This document shows positions 11,740 to 24,042 of a DNA stretch of 64,000 nucleotides, in pieces. Origin of the DNA: Setophaga petechia (taxonomy: Eukaryota > Chordata > Aves > Passeriformes > Parulidae); contig JANCRA010000006.1 of the NCBI GenBank assembly GCA_024362935.1, forward strand, positions 29,443,924 through 29,507,923, given 5' to 3'. Made by a program: the position numbers and the translations under genes. The notes under the pieces were generated by a model. That model saw only the letters and a list, made by a program, of their open reading frames with translations, was not told the DNA's origin and ran no database searches. Each line of letters opens with the position of its first letter. The first letter of the stretch is position 1.

Positions 11740-12290
11740 ACAGATCCCAAACACATCCCAAAAATATCCCAAATACATCCCAGACACATCCCAAACACAT
11801 CCCCTCCGTGTGCCCTGCAGGGAAGGGAAGCTCGCCCCGGGGTTGGGTGCACAGATCCCAAACACATCCCAAACACATCCCAAACACACCCCAAACACAT
11901 CCCCTCCGTGTGCCCTGCAGGGAAGGGATGCTCTCCCCAGGGCTGGATACACAGATCCCAAACACATCCCAAACACATCCTCACTGTGTACCCCGTGGGG
12001 AAGGGATGATCACTCCAGGGCGGGGTGCACAGATCCCTGCACAGATCCCAAACAGGTCCCTGCACACATCCCAAACACATCCCAAAAACATCCCCCCGTG
12101 TGCCCCGCGAGGAAAGGATGCTCACCCCGGGGTTGGGTGCACAGATCCCTGCACAGATCCTAAATAACACATCCCAAACACATCCCTCCGTGTGCCCCGC
12201 ACCCCAGGGCTGGGTGCACAGATCCCAAGCCCATCCCCTCCGTGTGCCCCGCAGGGAAGGAAGGGATGCTCGCCCCAGGGCGGGGTGTGG
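11740..12290. repeat. Nested minisatellite, six units of 70-110 bp
   Basis: Six units each start with ACAGATCCC, continue with a variable number of an 11-bp sub-repeat ACATCCCAAAC, and end with a GC-rich block CCTCCGTGTGCCCTGCAGGG. Unit length varies because the inner sub-repeat varies, so this is a two-level tandem repeat. Long frames on both strands here are by-products. The following 12291-14484 shows no gene. Confidence 0.9.
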
Positions 12291-14484
12291 GCAGGGCCGG
12301 TCCGCAGGAGGAGGAGGATGAGGATGGCTGGCTGTGCTCACAGCTGCCTGCCCTAGGTGATTGATGAGCATCCCAGTGGGTGCTGTGTGTGTCAGTAGGG
12401 TGAGCTGGAAGCAGGAGAGCCCTGGTGGCTCTGGGCAGTGTCACAGCCTTGGTGGCCCTGGCAGGGCCGTGTCCTAGGACAAGAGGACAGCCTGGTGCTG
12501 TGCTCGGGGTGTCCAGGGGGCTGAGCCACCCTGGGGACCAAGGGTGGTCCTGGGCAGTCCTAGAATGTATTCCCTGCCAAAGCAAGGCACACATCTTCCA
12601 GCAAGAGCAGCCAGAGCTCTGGATGCTGCCTCCAAAGCAGGAGAGGGACCCTATGTCACCAGCAAGGACCAAGCCAGAAAGGACAAGCACGAGCAGAGGG
12701 AAAGGGATGGGACTGGTTGGTCAATTCCTTCTAGATGCCATCTGCAGGAAAGGGGCTCCTACACACTTCTCCCACATCCCACACATCTGCTGTGTTTCCA
12801 GAACAAGAGATGGATCTGGAAACACAGCCCTGTGCTTTTCACAAGAACAAAGCAAAGCACAAGCCCCTGCATTTGTCCAGGATAAACAACACTTCCAGGA
12901 TAGACAGATATTCCCAGCTGGAGCAAGATTGAGCCCACTACGGAGAGCAAGAGCTCCCTGCCATTTATTGCCTAAGGATCAAAATGCTTAAGCACCTCCA
13001 GCAAGCCAGATCCTGCAGAAGCATCACCAGGTGTGGGGATGGCCCAGGGGGACCCACACTGCAGCTGTCCTGCCAAGGGGACTGTGCAAGACCCCAGAAA
13101 TGCCATGGAAATGGGAACCTGGAGAATGCATGGATGCCCTCCCAGGCTGGAGCTTTCTCACCCCCTTTGAGGGCTGTCCCTGGTGATGTGAAGGAAGGGA
13201 GCTGCAGCAGGGCAGGGCAGTGGTGGTGCCATTCACTGTGGGAGGAGATGACCCCGTGTATTCCCTTTATCCAAGAGCCTGAGCAATTTTGTCATGGTCA
13301 GGATATCCAGCTACCCTCCTTTGATCTTGGCTGACCAGTAACACCTGGACCAGAAGCAGCACAGCACTGAATTAAGTGAGGGTGAGGAGGGGACTCTCCA
13401 CACCCTGCACCCTGCCAGCCTTTGCACTCTCTGCTTTTGCTGCCATTCCTCACCAGACATGTCCAGCTGTCTTTCCAGCCACAGTGGTTTCCCCTCTCCC
13501 TGGGGCAGTTTGTGTGCTGTTGCTCCCACTGCAGGGACCCACAGAGCCCAGAGCAGCTTCTGGGGGCTCCTGGCCACGCTGGGGGTGGCCTTGCCCCTGC
13601 TGCAGCCATGGTGATGGTCACACCACTGGGAGCCACGGCCCCAAACCGGCCTCCTCAAGCTAATATTTGCCTAAAGCAGCACTCAGGATCACCATGGATG
13701 AGCCCTCTCAGTTGTCCTGAAACAAGCCAGGACACCTCTGCACCGAAACTGCGGAGGTCCCAACAGCAGCCATCTGCCAAGCTGTGGCTGTTCACATCAG
13801 GGGAGAACCTGGCCGTGGAAATAGGATTTATTTTTTTCCTGATGTTATCCTGCACTTGAATAAAGCCTGTTTTGGAGGAGCAGCACAAATGCCCCATCAG
13901 TGCCCTCCAATTCCCCCAGATCCAGGCCAAGAGGCTGGCTCAGCCCTGCCAGCCCCAGCAGAGCTGAGAAAACCCCTCTCTCCCAGCCAGTCTTAAGCAG
14001 ACACAGAGATTTGGACCAAAATAACAGGTTTATGAAGCTGACTGGCTCAGATCATTGCTCAGGCCAGCCTGCATATAAGTGTCACCACTGAAAGACCCAG
14101 ATGGAGGTATTCCAAAGACCTTTGCAATAGCACTGTTGAAAGAAAAAAAACAAAGCATCAAAATTAAGCTTAAGTTCCCCTAACTTTTTTTTCTTATTAA
14201 TGTTCAATTAAAATGCAGTTATTTTCTGTTTATTTATAAATGACAGGAATGAATGAAGTGGGAAACCCTTCTGCCCCAGAGCCCCCACGTTTATTGAGGT
14301 GCTCAACCCCACAGGGCAGAGAGGGAGTGGGGGGCTCCTGTTTCAGTCTGGGGGTCACAGCCTCAAACAAGCAGCACCAACTGGGGCAGAAGGAGCCTTT
14401 TTTGCTCCTTTTGTGCAGGCAGGCTGCAGTGGCAGGGAAGGAGCTTTAAAGGCATGCTGTACCTGTGCAGAGCAGGGGGGTGGG

Positions 14485-14670
14485 GGAGCGTACAGAGCTA
14501 TTAATTAAAATTGCTCAGTCAGATGCTATAGAGAGATTAGTTGTCACTTTGTGTTAATGGCAAGCTTGGCAACGCCGCGAGAAGGGGCAGGACTGCCCGC
14601 CGTCCCCTCAGCTGTTCAAGTGCCACACTTATACCCAGCCAGAATGACTAATTGGCAGGTTTTGTCCAAC
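14485..14670. promoter_or_regulatory. Candidate conserved non-coding element
   Basis: A unique block with GCTATTAATTAAAATTGC, GAGATTAGTTGTCAC and GACTAATTGGCAGG, several homeodomain-like cores, and a short CpG-containing part AACGCCGCGAGAAGG. No reading frame. Confidence 0.35.
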
Positions 14671-14840
14671 AGAAGCCCCCTTGTTATTGGGAAGAGATCA
14701 GTGCCTTAATGAAGGAGAGGGAGGAAGGGGATGTGTGGGCACAGGGGAGCTGCAGCTGCCCCTGTGGCAGAGGGCACTGGGGAGGCAGAGCTGCTGGCCT
14801 GTCCTGGTGGCACAGGGAGGCTGGGAAAGCCCAGAGAGAG

Positions 14841-15761
14841 GGGATGGAATGGCACCACACTGGGTTCTGCACCACCAAACCCACAATCAGCCCCAGAGCC
14901 AGGGGATGGAATGGCTCAACACTGGGTTCTGCACCACCAAACCCACCATCAGCCCCAGAGACAGGGAATGGAATGGCACAACACTGGGCTCTGCACCACC
15001 AAACACACCCTCAGCCCCAGAGACAGGGGATGGAATGGCACCACACTGGGTTCTGCACCACCAAACCCACCAACAGCCCCAGAGCCAGGGGATGGAATGG
15101 CACAACACTGGGTTCTGCACCACCAAACCCACAATCAGCCCCAGAGCCAGGGGATGGAATGGCACCACACTGGGCTCTGCACCACCAAACCCACCCTCAG
15201 CCCCAGAGACAGGGAATGGAATGGCACCACACTGGGTTCTGCACCACCAAACCCACCATCAGCCCCAGAGCCAGGGGATGGAATGGCACCACACTGGGTT
15301 CTGCACCACCAAACCCACCATCAGCCCCAGAGCCAGGGGATGGAATGGCACAACACTGGGCTCTGCACCACCAAACACACCATCAGCCCCAGAGCCAGGG
15401 GATGGAATGGCACAACACTGGGTTCTGCACCACCAAACCCACCATCAGCCCCAGAGCCAGGGGATGGAATGGCACAACACTGGGTTCTGCACCACCAAAG
15501 CCACCATCAGCCCCAGAGAGAGGGGATGGAATGGCACAACACTGGGTTCTGCACCACCAAAGCCACCATCAGCCCCAGAGCCAGGGGATGGAATGGCACA
15601 ACACTGGGCTCTGCACCACCAAACCCACCCTCAGCCCCAGAGACAGGTGATGGAATGGCTCAACACTGGGTTCTGCACCACCAAACCAACAATCAGCCCC
15701 AAAGTCAGGAAATGGAATGGCACAACACTGGGTTCTGCACCACCAAAGCCACCATCAGCCC
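14841..15761. repeat. 62-bp minisatellite, about 15 copies
   Basis: Regular 62-bp units containing GGGATGGAATGGCACCACAC, TGGGTTCTGCACCACC and CATCAGCCCCAGAGCCAG. Sixty-two is not a multiple of three, so one open strand cycles through all three frames and produces three overlapping frames of 330-370 codons. The last unit is cut by an LTR at 15762 and resumes at 16380 with AGCCCCAGAGC. Confidence 0.95.
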
Positions 15762-16379
15762 TCGGGACTTCTGCTGCTCACAGTGACCCCAAGGTGTGTT
15801 AGAAAGTCTCTTTTCCCAGCCTGGCGGTCAAAGAAAGAGTCAGAGCTCTTCAGTTCTTGTTCTCAAGGTTGTTTATTGTTTCTTATCTATAAAATTCTTT
15901 CTCCTGTCCAGCTGAGGTTCTCTCAGCAGGACAGACAGAGGCACTCTGCCTGCCCCCAGGGCAGTGTTATCTTTTATACTAAAAACTACGTGTGCATTAT
16001 TTACCATAACTTCCCAATACCCATCACCTATGTTAGACTGTGAGCTTCTACTCTAAACCAATCTAAAAGTGCCAACATCACAGCAGAAGATGAAGGCCAA
16101 GAAGAAGAAGGAGAAAGGCTGGACATGCCCAGATTCCTCCATCTTTCCCCCTGAACCCCCATTCTAAAAACCCCAAAATCTGTTTTTCACACCGTGACAA
16201 ACTAGCTATTATTCTAATTAAACTTTCGTGGCTTGGAGATCCTCATATAAGGTTGGTAATTTGCTCCACGGGTCATAATCAAAGTCAGAGGCATCTTGGG
16301 CTCTGTGCCATGGTCTCTGAGCCCCCTGGCAGGGTCCTGGCAATCCAGGACAGCCAGAAGGATGTCCTGAATTCCAACA
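15762..16379 (-). mobile_element. Solo LTR, family 3, inserted into the minisatellite with 5-bp target duplication
   Basis: A 618-bp block, TGTTGGAATTC...TCCCGA on the minus strand, homologous to 9630-10280. It is flanked by AGCCC at 15757-15761 and 16380-16384, and both copies lie in register with the 62-bp minisatellite unit. This fixes the ends of this LTR family and shows that the array is older than the insertion. A 5-bp duplication is the size seen for ERVL-type elements (family knowledge). Confidence 0.93.
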
Positions 16380-16694
16380 AGCCCCAGAGCTGGGTGCCTA
16401 GGAAGAGATGGAAATATCCTCCTGGGCCCTCCCAGCTCAGGGGTTGATCATAGGGCTGCACTCCCCAGCTCTACACTTCATCCTCCTTCCAGGTTCAGAT
16501 TCTCTCTGGTTTGTGCTCCTTACCTCCTTTTTCTTGCTACAGGGAGCACAGAAAAATGCTTGGGGAAGCTCCCAAATGGCAGCTCCAGGAGAGCACCACA
16601 GCCTTGGCTACTGGAGGATGTTCAGTGCAGGCTGGGCAAGCTCAGAGCCCACCCAAGGCATAGGATGGGAGACCCTACTGCCTATTCCAGCTGT

Positions 16695-17051
16695 AATTTC
16701 CTTAGGATTTTGCCTCCTGAGAAGCTGAGAGGCCTCAGGAACAAAATGTTAACAATGATTGTCTACTGCTGTGAAATGCAACAGGTGGATCTGGGATTGG
16801 CCCATGTTGGATGTTTGTAATTAATGGCCAATCACAGTCAGCTGGCTGGGACAGAGAGCTGAGCCACAAACCTTTGTTATCATTTTTTGCTATTCTATTC
16901 TTAGCTAACCTTCTGATGAAATCCTTTCTTCTCTTCTTTTAGTATAGTTTTAATGTAATATATATAATAAATTAATAAATCAAGCCTTCTGAAACATGGA
17001 GTTGGATCCTTGTCTCTTCCCTCAGCCAAGGTCCCCTGTGAACACTGTCAC
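16695..17051 (+). mobile_element. Solo LTR, family 1a, 5' truncated
   Basis: Plus-strand copy of the family at 5160 and 24043. It starts inside the LTR at CTTAGGATTTTGCC, includes AATAAA near 16965-16975 and ends CACTGTCACA. The following 17052-19149 shows no gene or recognised repeat. Confidence 0.85.
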
Positions 17052-19149
17052 ACTTCCCCACCCCAAATTCAGCTTTACTGTGTGGATTCTGGGCAACAGG
17101 GAGCACATGGGGATGCTGATGTGGAGCAGCAAGGCTTTTCCTCTCCCTCAGGCACTAATTTGAGAAACTAGTTGAAACCCATTGAAAATGAGCCTTGTGT
17201 GAGGGGTATCAGCAAGTTTCCAAGCTGCCCTGCTGCCCCAGGGTGTAACCCCCTGATTGCCATGGAGCAGGCAGGTACTGCTGCACATTGAGCTGTTCAG
17301 GCATGGTGTGTGCACAGCCAAGCTGGGATTTCTTCACAGTAGCAAGTCTAAACCTAAGCTGGACATGAATTGAACTTAAAACCACGGCCAGTGGAGTCAT
17401 TTCAGCCCAAATCCAGGCTCTGTGCTTCCACAGCTCTTTGTGGCTCTCTGGAGTCATCTCAGTCACATCCCCCTCCAGGCATCACCACCTCAGCTCTTTC
17501 ACAGCCACCACTGCACCCTGAGTGTGTCAGCAGCCCCCAGGCTGTCTGGGGTGCAGGGGAGGCAGACAGGTCACCAGCAGCACCCTTTGCTCCCCAAGGC
17601 CAGTTTGGGCTGGGGTGATGTGACAGCTGGACATGCACAAATCCCCACGGCGCTGGTGTGGTTCACACTCCCAACAGCCTGTCCCTGAGCAGATTTTTGG
17701 AAGGTCACTGAAAAATACCTTCAAGCAGTTCTGCAAGCCTCCCCCTTGGCCCCAGGGTGTAGCTGGAGATGACCAATCAAGCTGGTGTGTCATTCCTCAG
17801 CACTGCTCCAGGACAGTCCAGAACAGAATGCCAACCCCTTACTGAGGCTTCCTGTTGATTTACTTTTTTTCCAACTTTCCCATTTCACAAGTCCTCACTA
17901 AGCAAATTTCTGCAAGCTCCTCATTGGCCATCAGGAGGGACAAGACAGGTCCTGAAGACTTTGCTTCCCTTGCTTCTGAAAACTTCTTATATTTTTGTAC
18001 TTAATCCTTTGTTCCCAAGATGTGACGCTGACCAAACTAGACCCAAGCAAGGAAGGCATTGCATTGCACTGAAAAAAAGCCCAAAACCAACACAAACACT
18101 GCTGGACCCAAACTTTTCCTTTGTTCTCTGCTTTTGGCCACTCTGAGCCACTCACTGCCATCCCCCATGCAGCAGGTACCTGTCACAGAAGACACTTTGT
18201 TCATGTGTTTGAGGCCAAGTTCTAATCACTGAATGTAATAGGGCAAGATGAGTGATAGATTGACACAATTAATTTCCATGTTCTCACTAGTAACATTGAT
18301 TTTAGGGCACTCAGTCTTTTACAAGTCACTGAATGCAAGGGAAAACTTGGCTCTGATCTGTTCAGTAAAGGTCAAAAGGGTGCTCAGATCTTCCTACGGG
18401 AGCTCAGCTTCTCAAATGCCCTTCAGGGCTTTGATGTCTGCCCCCCTGTGAAGCCAGGAATTGCCTCTGGACACATCTGTGATACTCCTTGGACACTCAA
18501 GGCTTCCCTCAGCCTGGCCATCCTCAGAGCAGAAGTAAAGGTTGAGTTCCACTGGCTGTTGATCTTCTAAAGATCAGCTCCAGTGTCCATCTTTCCATCT
18601 TTCCTAAGCAGGAGCTGATGTTGGCCTGCCCTGTGATTTGTTCCTGCTGTGATGGCTCTTGCAGCTCTCACCAGCAGAATGTCCACCTGTCCTTCCCTTC
18701 CTAACCCAGCTGGAAGGACACAGGTCCCACGAGAGCAGTCATGAACAGCCAGTCCATGTGGCTGAGAGAAGAGGGGGAGAGAGGTTCCATGGGGACTTTA
18801 CATTGCTGGGAGAGACTCAGAAATGAGCCAGCCAGGAGTCTGTTCTAGCCCTGCTTGTAGCTGCCCTGGCTGTGTCCTGCTCCATGGTTTGGGGACTCCA
18901 GGGTGGGATCTGGCCTGATTTTTCTCCTGGCAGAAAACTCCACAGCACAGTGAGCGGGGCTGTTAAAGCAGCCTATGAAGTGAGTGGGAGGGTGTTAAAG
19001 CAGCCCATGAAGCCTGGTTTCATGGCTCATTTTGGGAGAAACCAGAGTTCTTTAGCAGGTTGTAACAAAGGGAGATTACTTTCAAATCCAGCCTGGATCC
19101 TTCCTCAGAGCATCCAACACAAAATCCTGTATAGTGGATATTTTTGCCC

Positions 19150-19534
19150 CAGCAAAGGAGAGATGATGAGGAGGACTCTATTTTATTAGAAGGTTAATTA
19201 ATTACTTTATTATACTATATTTTTCTATATTATATTACACTCTATGACATAACATTTAAACTGAATCTGCCAAGCACTCCACTGCACTCATCTCCTGACT
19301 GTCAACCGACAGTGCTGACACACACACACACACTTGGTTTTGGTAGGCCAAGGAAACAAAAATCTTTGGGTAAACGTTTTTTATACTTCATTTTTCTTTT
19401 GTACAAACACAGGTGCAGCAAATGAGACAAGAATTGTTTTGATCATTCCCTGAGGTTCAGAGGATGTGAACCCCAGAAACATTCTTGGGAGGAATTGCGC
19501 CTTGCTTTTCTCTGCGAGGAGAAACACGGCGACA
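19150..19534 (-). mobile_element. Solo LTR, family 2 (TGTCGCC/TGTTGCC start)
   Basis: Minus-strand LTR starting TGTCGCCGTGTTTCTCC, homologous to 27676-28204 and 35152-35524. It contains a (CA)n run at about 19319-19334 and an AATAAA-type signal (minus) near 19203. The boundary at the low-coordinate side is uncertain by about 10 bp. Confidence 0.82.
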
Positions 19535-19904
19535 ACCCTGGGCTCACCAAAGCTGCTCCCTGACTCCATCTTCCCCCATCCCCGGGCTGCCCCATCCTCT
19601 GCTCTGCACCCCTGCAGCGTGCCCAGCCGTGGAACAAAGCCTGTGCTAAGAGAGGCAGCCCTGGGCGAGCAGGTGAGCGCGGCCCGAAGCAGCCGTGCTA
19701 TGCGCGGCATCCCCGCGGATTCACCTGCGCCGCCCAGACAGTGCGGGATTGTTTGGAGCAAAACACTGTGCAATCAAGTGGAGATAGCAGAGGCAATGGG
19801 GTCAGGCAGGCTGCCTGGGGCATCTTTCATCTCCAGCTTGGGGAGGTGGGGTGTAAAGTGCGTGCTGGCTGGGCCCGAGGTGGGCTCAAAGGCGGCCTTG
19901 TTCT

Positions 19905-20060
19905 GCCAGCTATCTGCCATCTCTCTGATGTCACACGTTTCATTCGGGCAGCTCACTTCAAAGGCCCCCTTCTCCTGCTCCCTCCCTCCCTTTCTCCCTT
20001 CTGGTTTGGATTTTGTTATTGGAGGGATAATAGCCCAGCTTTCCAAAAACGCGTATTGCT
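19905..20060. promoter_or_regulatory. Candidate conserved non-coding element with TCF/LEF-like site
   Basis: A unique block with GATGTCACACGTTTCATTCG, CTTCAAAGG (TCF/LEF-like) and GGGATAATAGCCC. A-rich runs follow at 20069-20093. There is no exon. The rest of 19535-21430 shows no gene. Confidence 0.3.
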
Positions 20061-21430
20061 GTACAATTAAAAAAAAAAAATTAAAAAAAAAATCAAAGAT
20101 TCTCAAAGAGCAGCTGCTCAAGTTAACCCAGTTCAAGCAGGGCATGGCTGGGACAGTCACCAAGGTCTCTCATTCTCTTTCCCAGCAGCAAATCTAAACT
20201 TATCCTGGCTTTGCAGCACCCCAAACCCTCCTCCATTAACAAGAGGCTCCTCTTTGTATCTCCATCCACCCTCCATTTGGTGCAGGTCCCTTTGCATCCT
20301 GGCTCCTGCCACCCACACCTGCAGCCCCTATCAGAGGTCCAGTTTTGGCCAGAGTTTCTAACAACCCCTGCTTGAGCCACATCAAGCAGCACCTCAGCAG
20401 AGCTGTGCCATCAGGACAGGCAGCATCCAGCTCCAGAGCCCTTGCTGGGTGCCTTGAGGCACGTCCTGCAGGCGGGAGTCCAAAATTCCAGCCAGAATAG
20501 CAGCCACCATGTGCTGGCCATGCCAAGACAAGACATCTTGCTCAGCTGCAGCCTCTTGTTGAACAACTGTCTCTCTGCCAAGCTACACAAACTTGTCCAA
20601 CGCTGCACAAGAGAAAGATGGCATTTCAAAGGGCTAATAAGGCTCTGGATGCAAACTGCCTACTGGGAAAATGTGCATCGCAGTAAGTGAAGCCTAAAGA
20701 GCAGAACACATCCAGACACAGCCAAAAAAAATACTTGGTGACTTCTGGTGTTTGAGTTTAGAGAGTTTGGCAAGGGCAATTTCAAGATTTTTTTCCCCAC
20801 AACTGGAATCAATCCAGCATAGCCAATCTCTTCCTGCACACACCATGATTCCAGAAGCTGGGGATTTAGTAGCTGGGGGAGAAAAGCTGTGGAAGGAAAG
20901 GAGTGGAGGGTGTGCTGGTGCCCAGCAGAGGCCCAGAGATGCTGGACAGAAGCTGTTTGAGCTGCACCACATCAGCACACCCCTTCACACGGCAGCCACT
21001 TCACCACATGGACATCTGGCAGCTGTTCCTTGGCTCCCCTCCTCGCTGAGACCATCTCAGTTCTGGTGACAGCAGTGGGAAAAGGTGCATCAACATTCAA
21101 ATAAAAATATGAGAAATTCAGTAGAGGGAAGAAGAGAATCACATCTTCTGCAGACCTATCAGCCTGCTGACCTGCACGAGGATGCCTGGGCCTCAAGCCA
21201 TAACTCAAGCTCCAACTTCTAGATGGAGCCAAGCCTGCCTGAAGTTGCAGCTGGCAGCACATCTCAGGGGTGCTCTGATCCTCAGCTGCCAGGCTGCAGG
21301 TCCTGAGGGTCCCCCAAATCTCCCTGGCTTCAGCTCCCACCCCAACACCCTGCCCTGGACAGGCAGGAGCAGAGATGTGCTACTGCCCTTCCTCTGCCTG
21401 GAGCCTGCTGGGGCACCTCCAGCCCCACCA

Positions 21431-22176
21431 TGAGCATCTTCTCATCCCCCACAAGGAGAGGGGATGCAGTTTGCATTCAGGAAGCCCTCATGTCGGGGAA
21501 GATGAAACAAGAAAGCCTTATAAATATGATTGCCTGGCAAAAGATTTTGAGAATATAGAAACTATAAGTGAGATTGAAATGAAAGCAAGCTTTGAGATAC
21601 CTCAGTTACTGAACAATGGGAAAACAATGGTGTGGCCAGCTGAGGGTAATCCCCTTTTGATGAAACAACACCTTCTGCTTGCAGACAGCTCCAAGGGTCA
21701 GAGCAGACCCTGCCAGCTTGGCAGAAGGGGTCCAAAGAGGAGTTTTTAGGGTTTAAAATGTAGCACAGTATGGTAATGTAGTGATTCTTACAGGATGTGT
21801 GTAAATGCTATAGGATTTGTATCTTGTACTAGATTGGTTAGTGAGAATTAGAATATTGAGCACAGAAGATGATTTATTGTATTGTAACGGAAACCTCGCT
21901 CTCTTAGCTCTTACTCTCTTAGCTCTTGCATTTTACTCTCTTATGCTTTTACTCCCTTACCCTCTCATCCTCTCTACCCCTCTCTTCTCTCAGGCTTGCT
22001 CTGAGCTGTGTCTGGCAGCTCCCAGCAGGGCCCTGCACCCAGGCCCTTTGCAATAACCCCAAATTCCATGACCTGGCTGCAGAGATCTCTGGTCTCCGTC
22101 CATCCTGACCGTCCTACCCCCTGATGCTCTCACACCCTCACAAGGAGAGGGGATGCAGTTTGCATCCAGGAAACCG
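21431..22176 (+). mobile_element. Solo LTR, family 5, flanked by about 50-bp direct repeats
   Basis: The LTR runs from TGTCGGGGAAGATG (21491) through a CAATAACCCC polyadenylation-type signal to about 22122 (CTACCCCCTGA). On each side stands a near-identical segment with ACAAGGAGAGGGGATGCAGT (21431-21485 and 22122-22176), far longer than a normal target duplication. Open frames here are short and not retroviral. Confidence 0.75.
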
Positions 22177-22304
22177 TTCTGAGGCCTTGAGGAACCTCAT
22201 GGCAGAAATCCCTCGAGGCCATTCCCTAATGCTGACAGCTGGGAGAGGGCTGAATGCCGGCAATGTGAGCAGCAGCCTTTGCTCCCGATCCCGAGCATCC
22301 ACAT

Positions 22305-22440
22305 GAGGATTTAAAGGACTCACAGAACTTACTGGCAGGTATTAAAAGTTCACTGGGGCTGTAATAGCAATCTGTCAGCCTGCTGCTAATCCGTCTTGAC
22401 AGAAACTTTATAAGAAGCTGGAGCGTGTTAAATAGTCCTG
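22305..22440. promoter_or_regulatory. Candidate conserved non-coding element
   Basis: A unique block with GGCAGGTATTAAAAGTTCAC, GGGGCTGTAATAGC and GTGTTAAATAGTCC. No exon or repeat similarity. Texture only. Confidence 0.3.
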
Positions 22441-22940
22441 GAGTTTAGGCAGAGCGAGCACAAGGAGGGTGGTTTAAAGCAAAGGGTGTTTCCATGGACC
22501 TCTGACCAAAAACCCACGGACCAGCTCAGGGTTTGACTCCTTAAATGTCTTCTCTGGAGGAGAAAAAGGAGAGACACATTTAGGAAACCCCAGCGAGCAA
22601 CACCCTGAGCAGGTGAGGCGCTGTCCCACGAGCAGCTGGGGCACGGGCACAATAGCGGCTCTGTGCACACAGAGGGGTGCTCAGGGCCACCCTCTGATGC
22701 ACCTGCACTCACCTCCGAGTCAAGAATGCAAATAATTCCCATCTGCAAATCCTGGGAAAGCCATTAGAGTGAAACTGGATCTGCTGGGCCCACGAGGGAA
22801 GGTTGCCTGCACATGGCCGCGGTTTGGGGACGCTTGTGTCACCCGGGTGTGACAGAGCCCTCAGCCTTGGCTGGCCGGTACAGCTGTGGCTTGTGTCCTC
22901 CAGCCCACAGATGTGAACAGACAGGACAACCAGGTGCTGC

Positions 22941-23444
22941 TGACGCCTTAAGTTGGAGCTTTCATATTTTCCAGATTCTGTACTGCATTAGTTTATAACT
23001 CTGAACTCCATAGAAAGTGTCGGCAGGTTCTCCTCGGAGCTCAGTCACACAGAACAATCCTTTTCCAGCCCCAGAACCAAGGGCACCATTGCAGCTTCAA
23101 GCCCAAAAAATGCAAACAACAGGGAATGGAGGAGAGCAAACTGGGAGGATGGGACTGCATCACCTGGAGCTGCAATTGGACACCATGAACCCCAAGATGG
23201 AAATGGACCAAAACTTATAAAAGTGTGAAACTCATGACCCAGGGTCCATCTTGGATGTAGCCATGACTGGGATCTTGTACTGCCCAGGGTGTATCCTGTG
23301 AAGGCCTTTAATAAATCCCTACTTTTCTCCTTTAATAAATCCCTACTTTATTCCTTTAATAAATCCCTACTTTATTCCTTTAATAAATACCTTCCTTTAT
23401 TCAGGGGTGTCTCCTAGGACAGCCAGCCTGCTGCAGGGGTGTCA
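22941..23444 (+). mobile_element. Solo LTR, family 4, with quadruplicated polyadenylation signal
   Basis: LTR from TGACGCCTTAAG to about GGGGTGTCA, homologous to 34039-34468. Around 23307-23400 a 23-bp segment CCTTTAATAAATCCCTACTT is tandemly repeated about four times, giving four AATAAA signals. The second copy in the window has a single degenerate one. Confidence 0.82.
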
Positions 23445-24042
23445 CACCACTTACCCAGCAGTGCAAACCACACTGAAAGCACAGCTCAGAATAACAGGAG
23501 TGCACTGAAGGGCAGCTTCCCATGGCTCTCCAGCAGAATTTGAGGTGCCAGGTGCACTGTAGGTTTCATTAGGGACCAGCAGCTGAGATGCCTTCCCCAG
23601 TGGGTTCCTGCACCAGCAGGACATTGCTGGGGCAGGTTTGTGTGTGTTGGCACAGCTCTCAGTGTTCCCTGCAGTAGGTTTGCTCTGGAGCAGATGGCAA
23701 AGTTTCATCACCATCTCTGCTCTATTTCCCATGCACCTCCTAAGAGTTTTGCCTTGTAGCTGAGAGTCCTGTTCCCTCTCTGAGGCATCCCACACTCCAG
23801 CAGGACAGTTATTATTAGGGTGGCTCAAGACTTGCTCACAGGAAGAGTTTTGCACTGTTAAACCCTCAGTGAAAGCCTCCAGAGGTTTTTTTCAGCCTCA
23901 CATTCACCATTCTGCTTGCTGCTGAAAGAGGGATGGAGAGCAAGACTTTTACCTAGAAAGAAAATTAAAGGAATTTTAGCACCCTGCCAAGGCACAGCCA
24001 CCTGGATCAGAGGAAAATAAGTCCAATAAACAACAGCATACC

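Noticed and set aside
14652..15802. Three overlapping plus-strand open frames of 332-373 codons
   Set aside because: They are the same 62-bp minisatellite read in three frames; 62 is not a multiple of three, so each frame cycles through the same peptides. No start context, splice sites or domain.
21491..22122. Possible full-length endogenous retrovirus
   Set aside because: No gag, pol or env-like frame is present at this or any other LTR in the window; all are solo LTRs.
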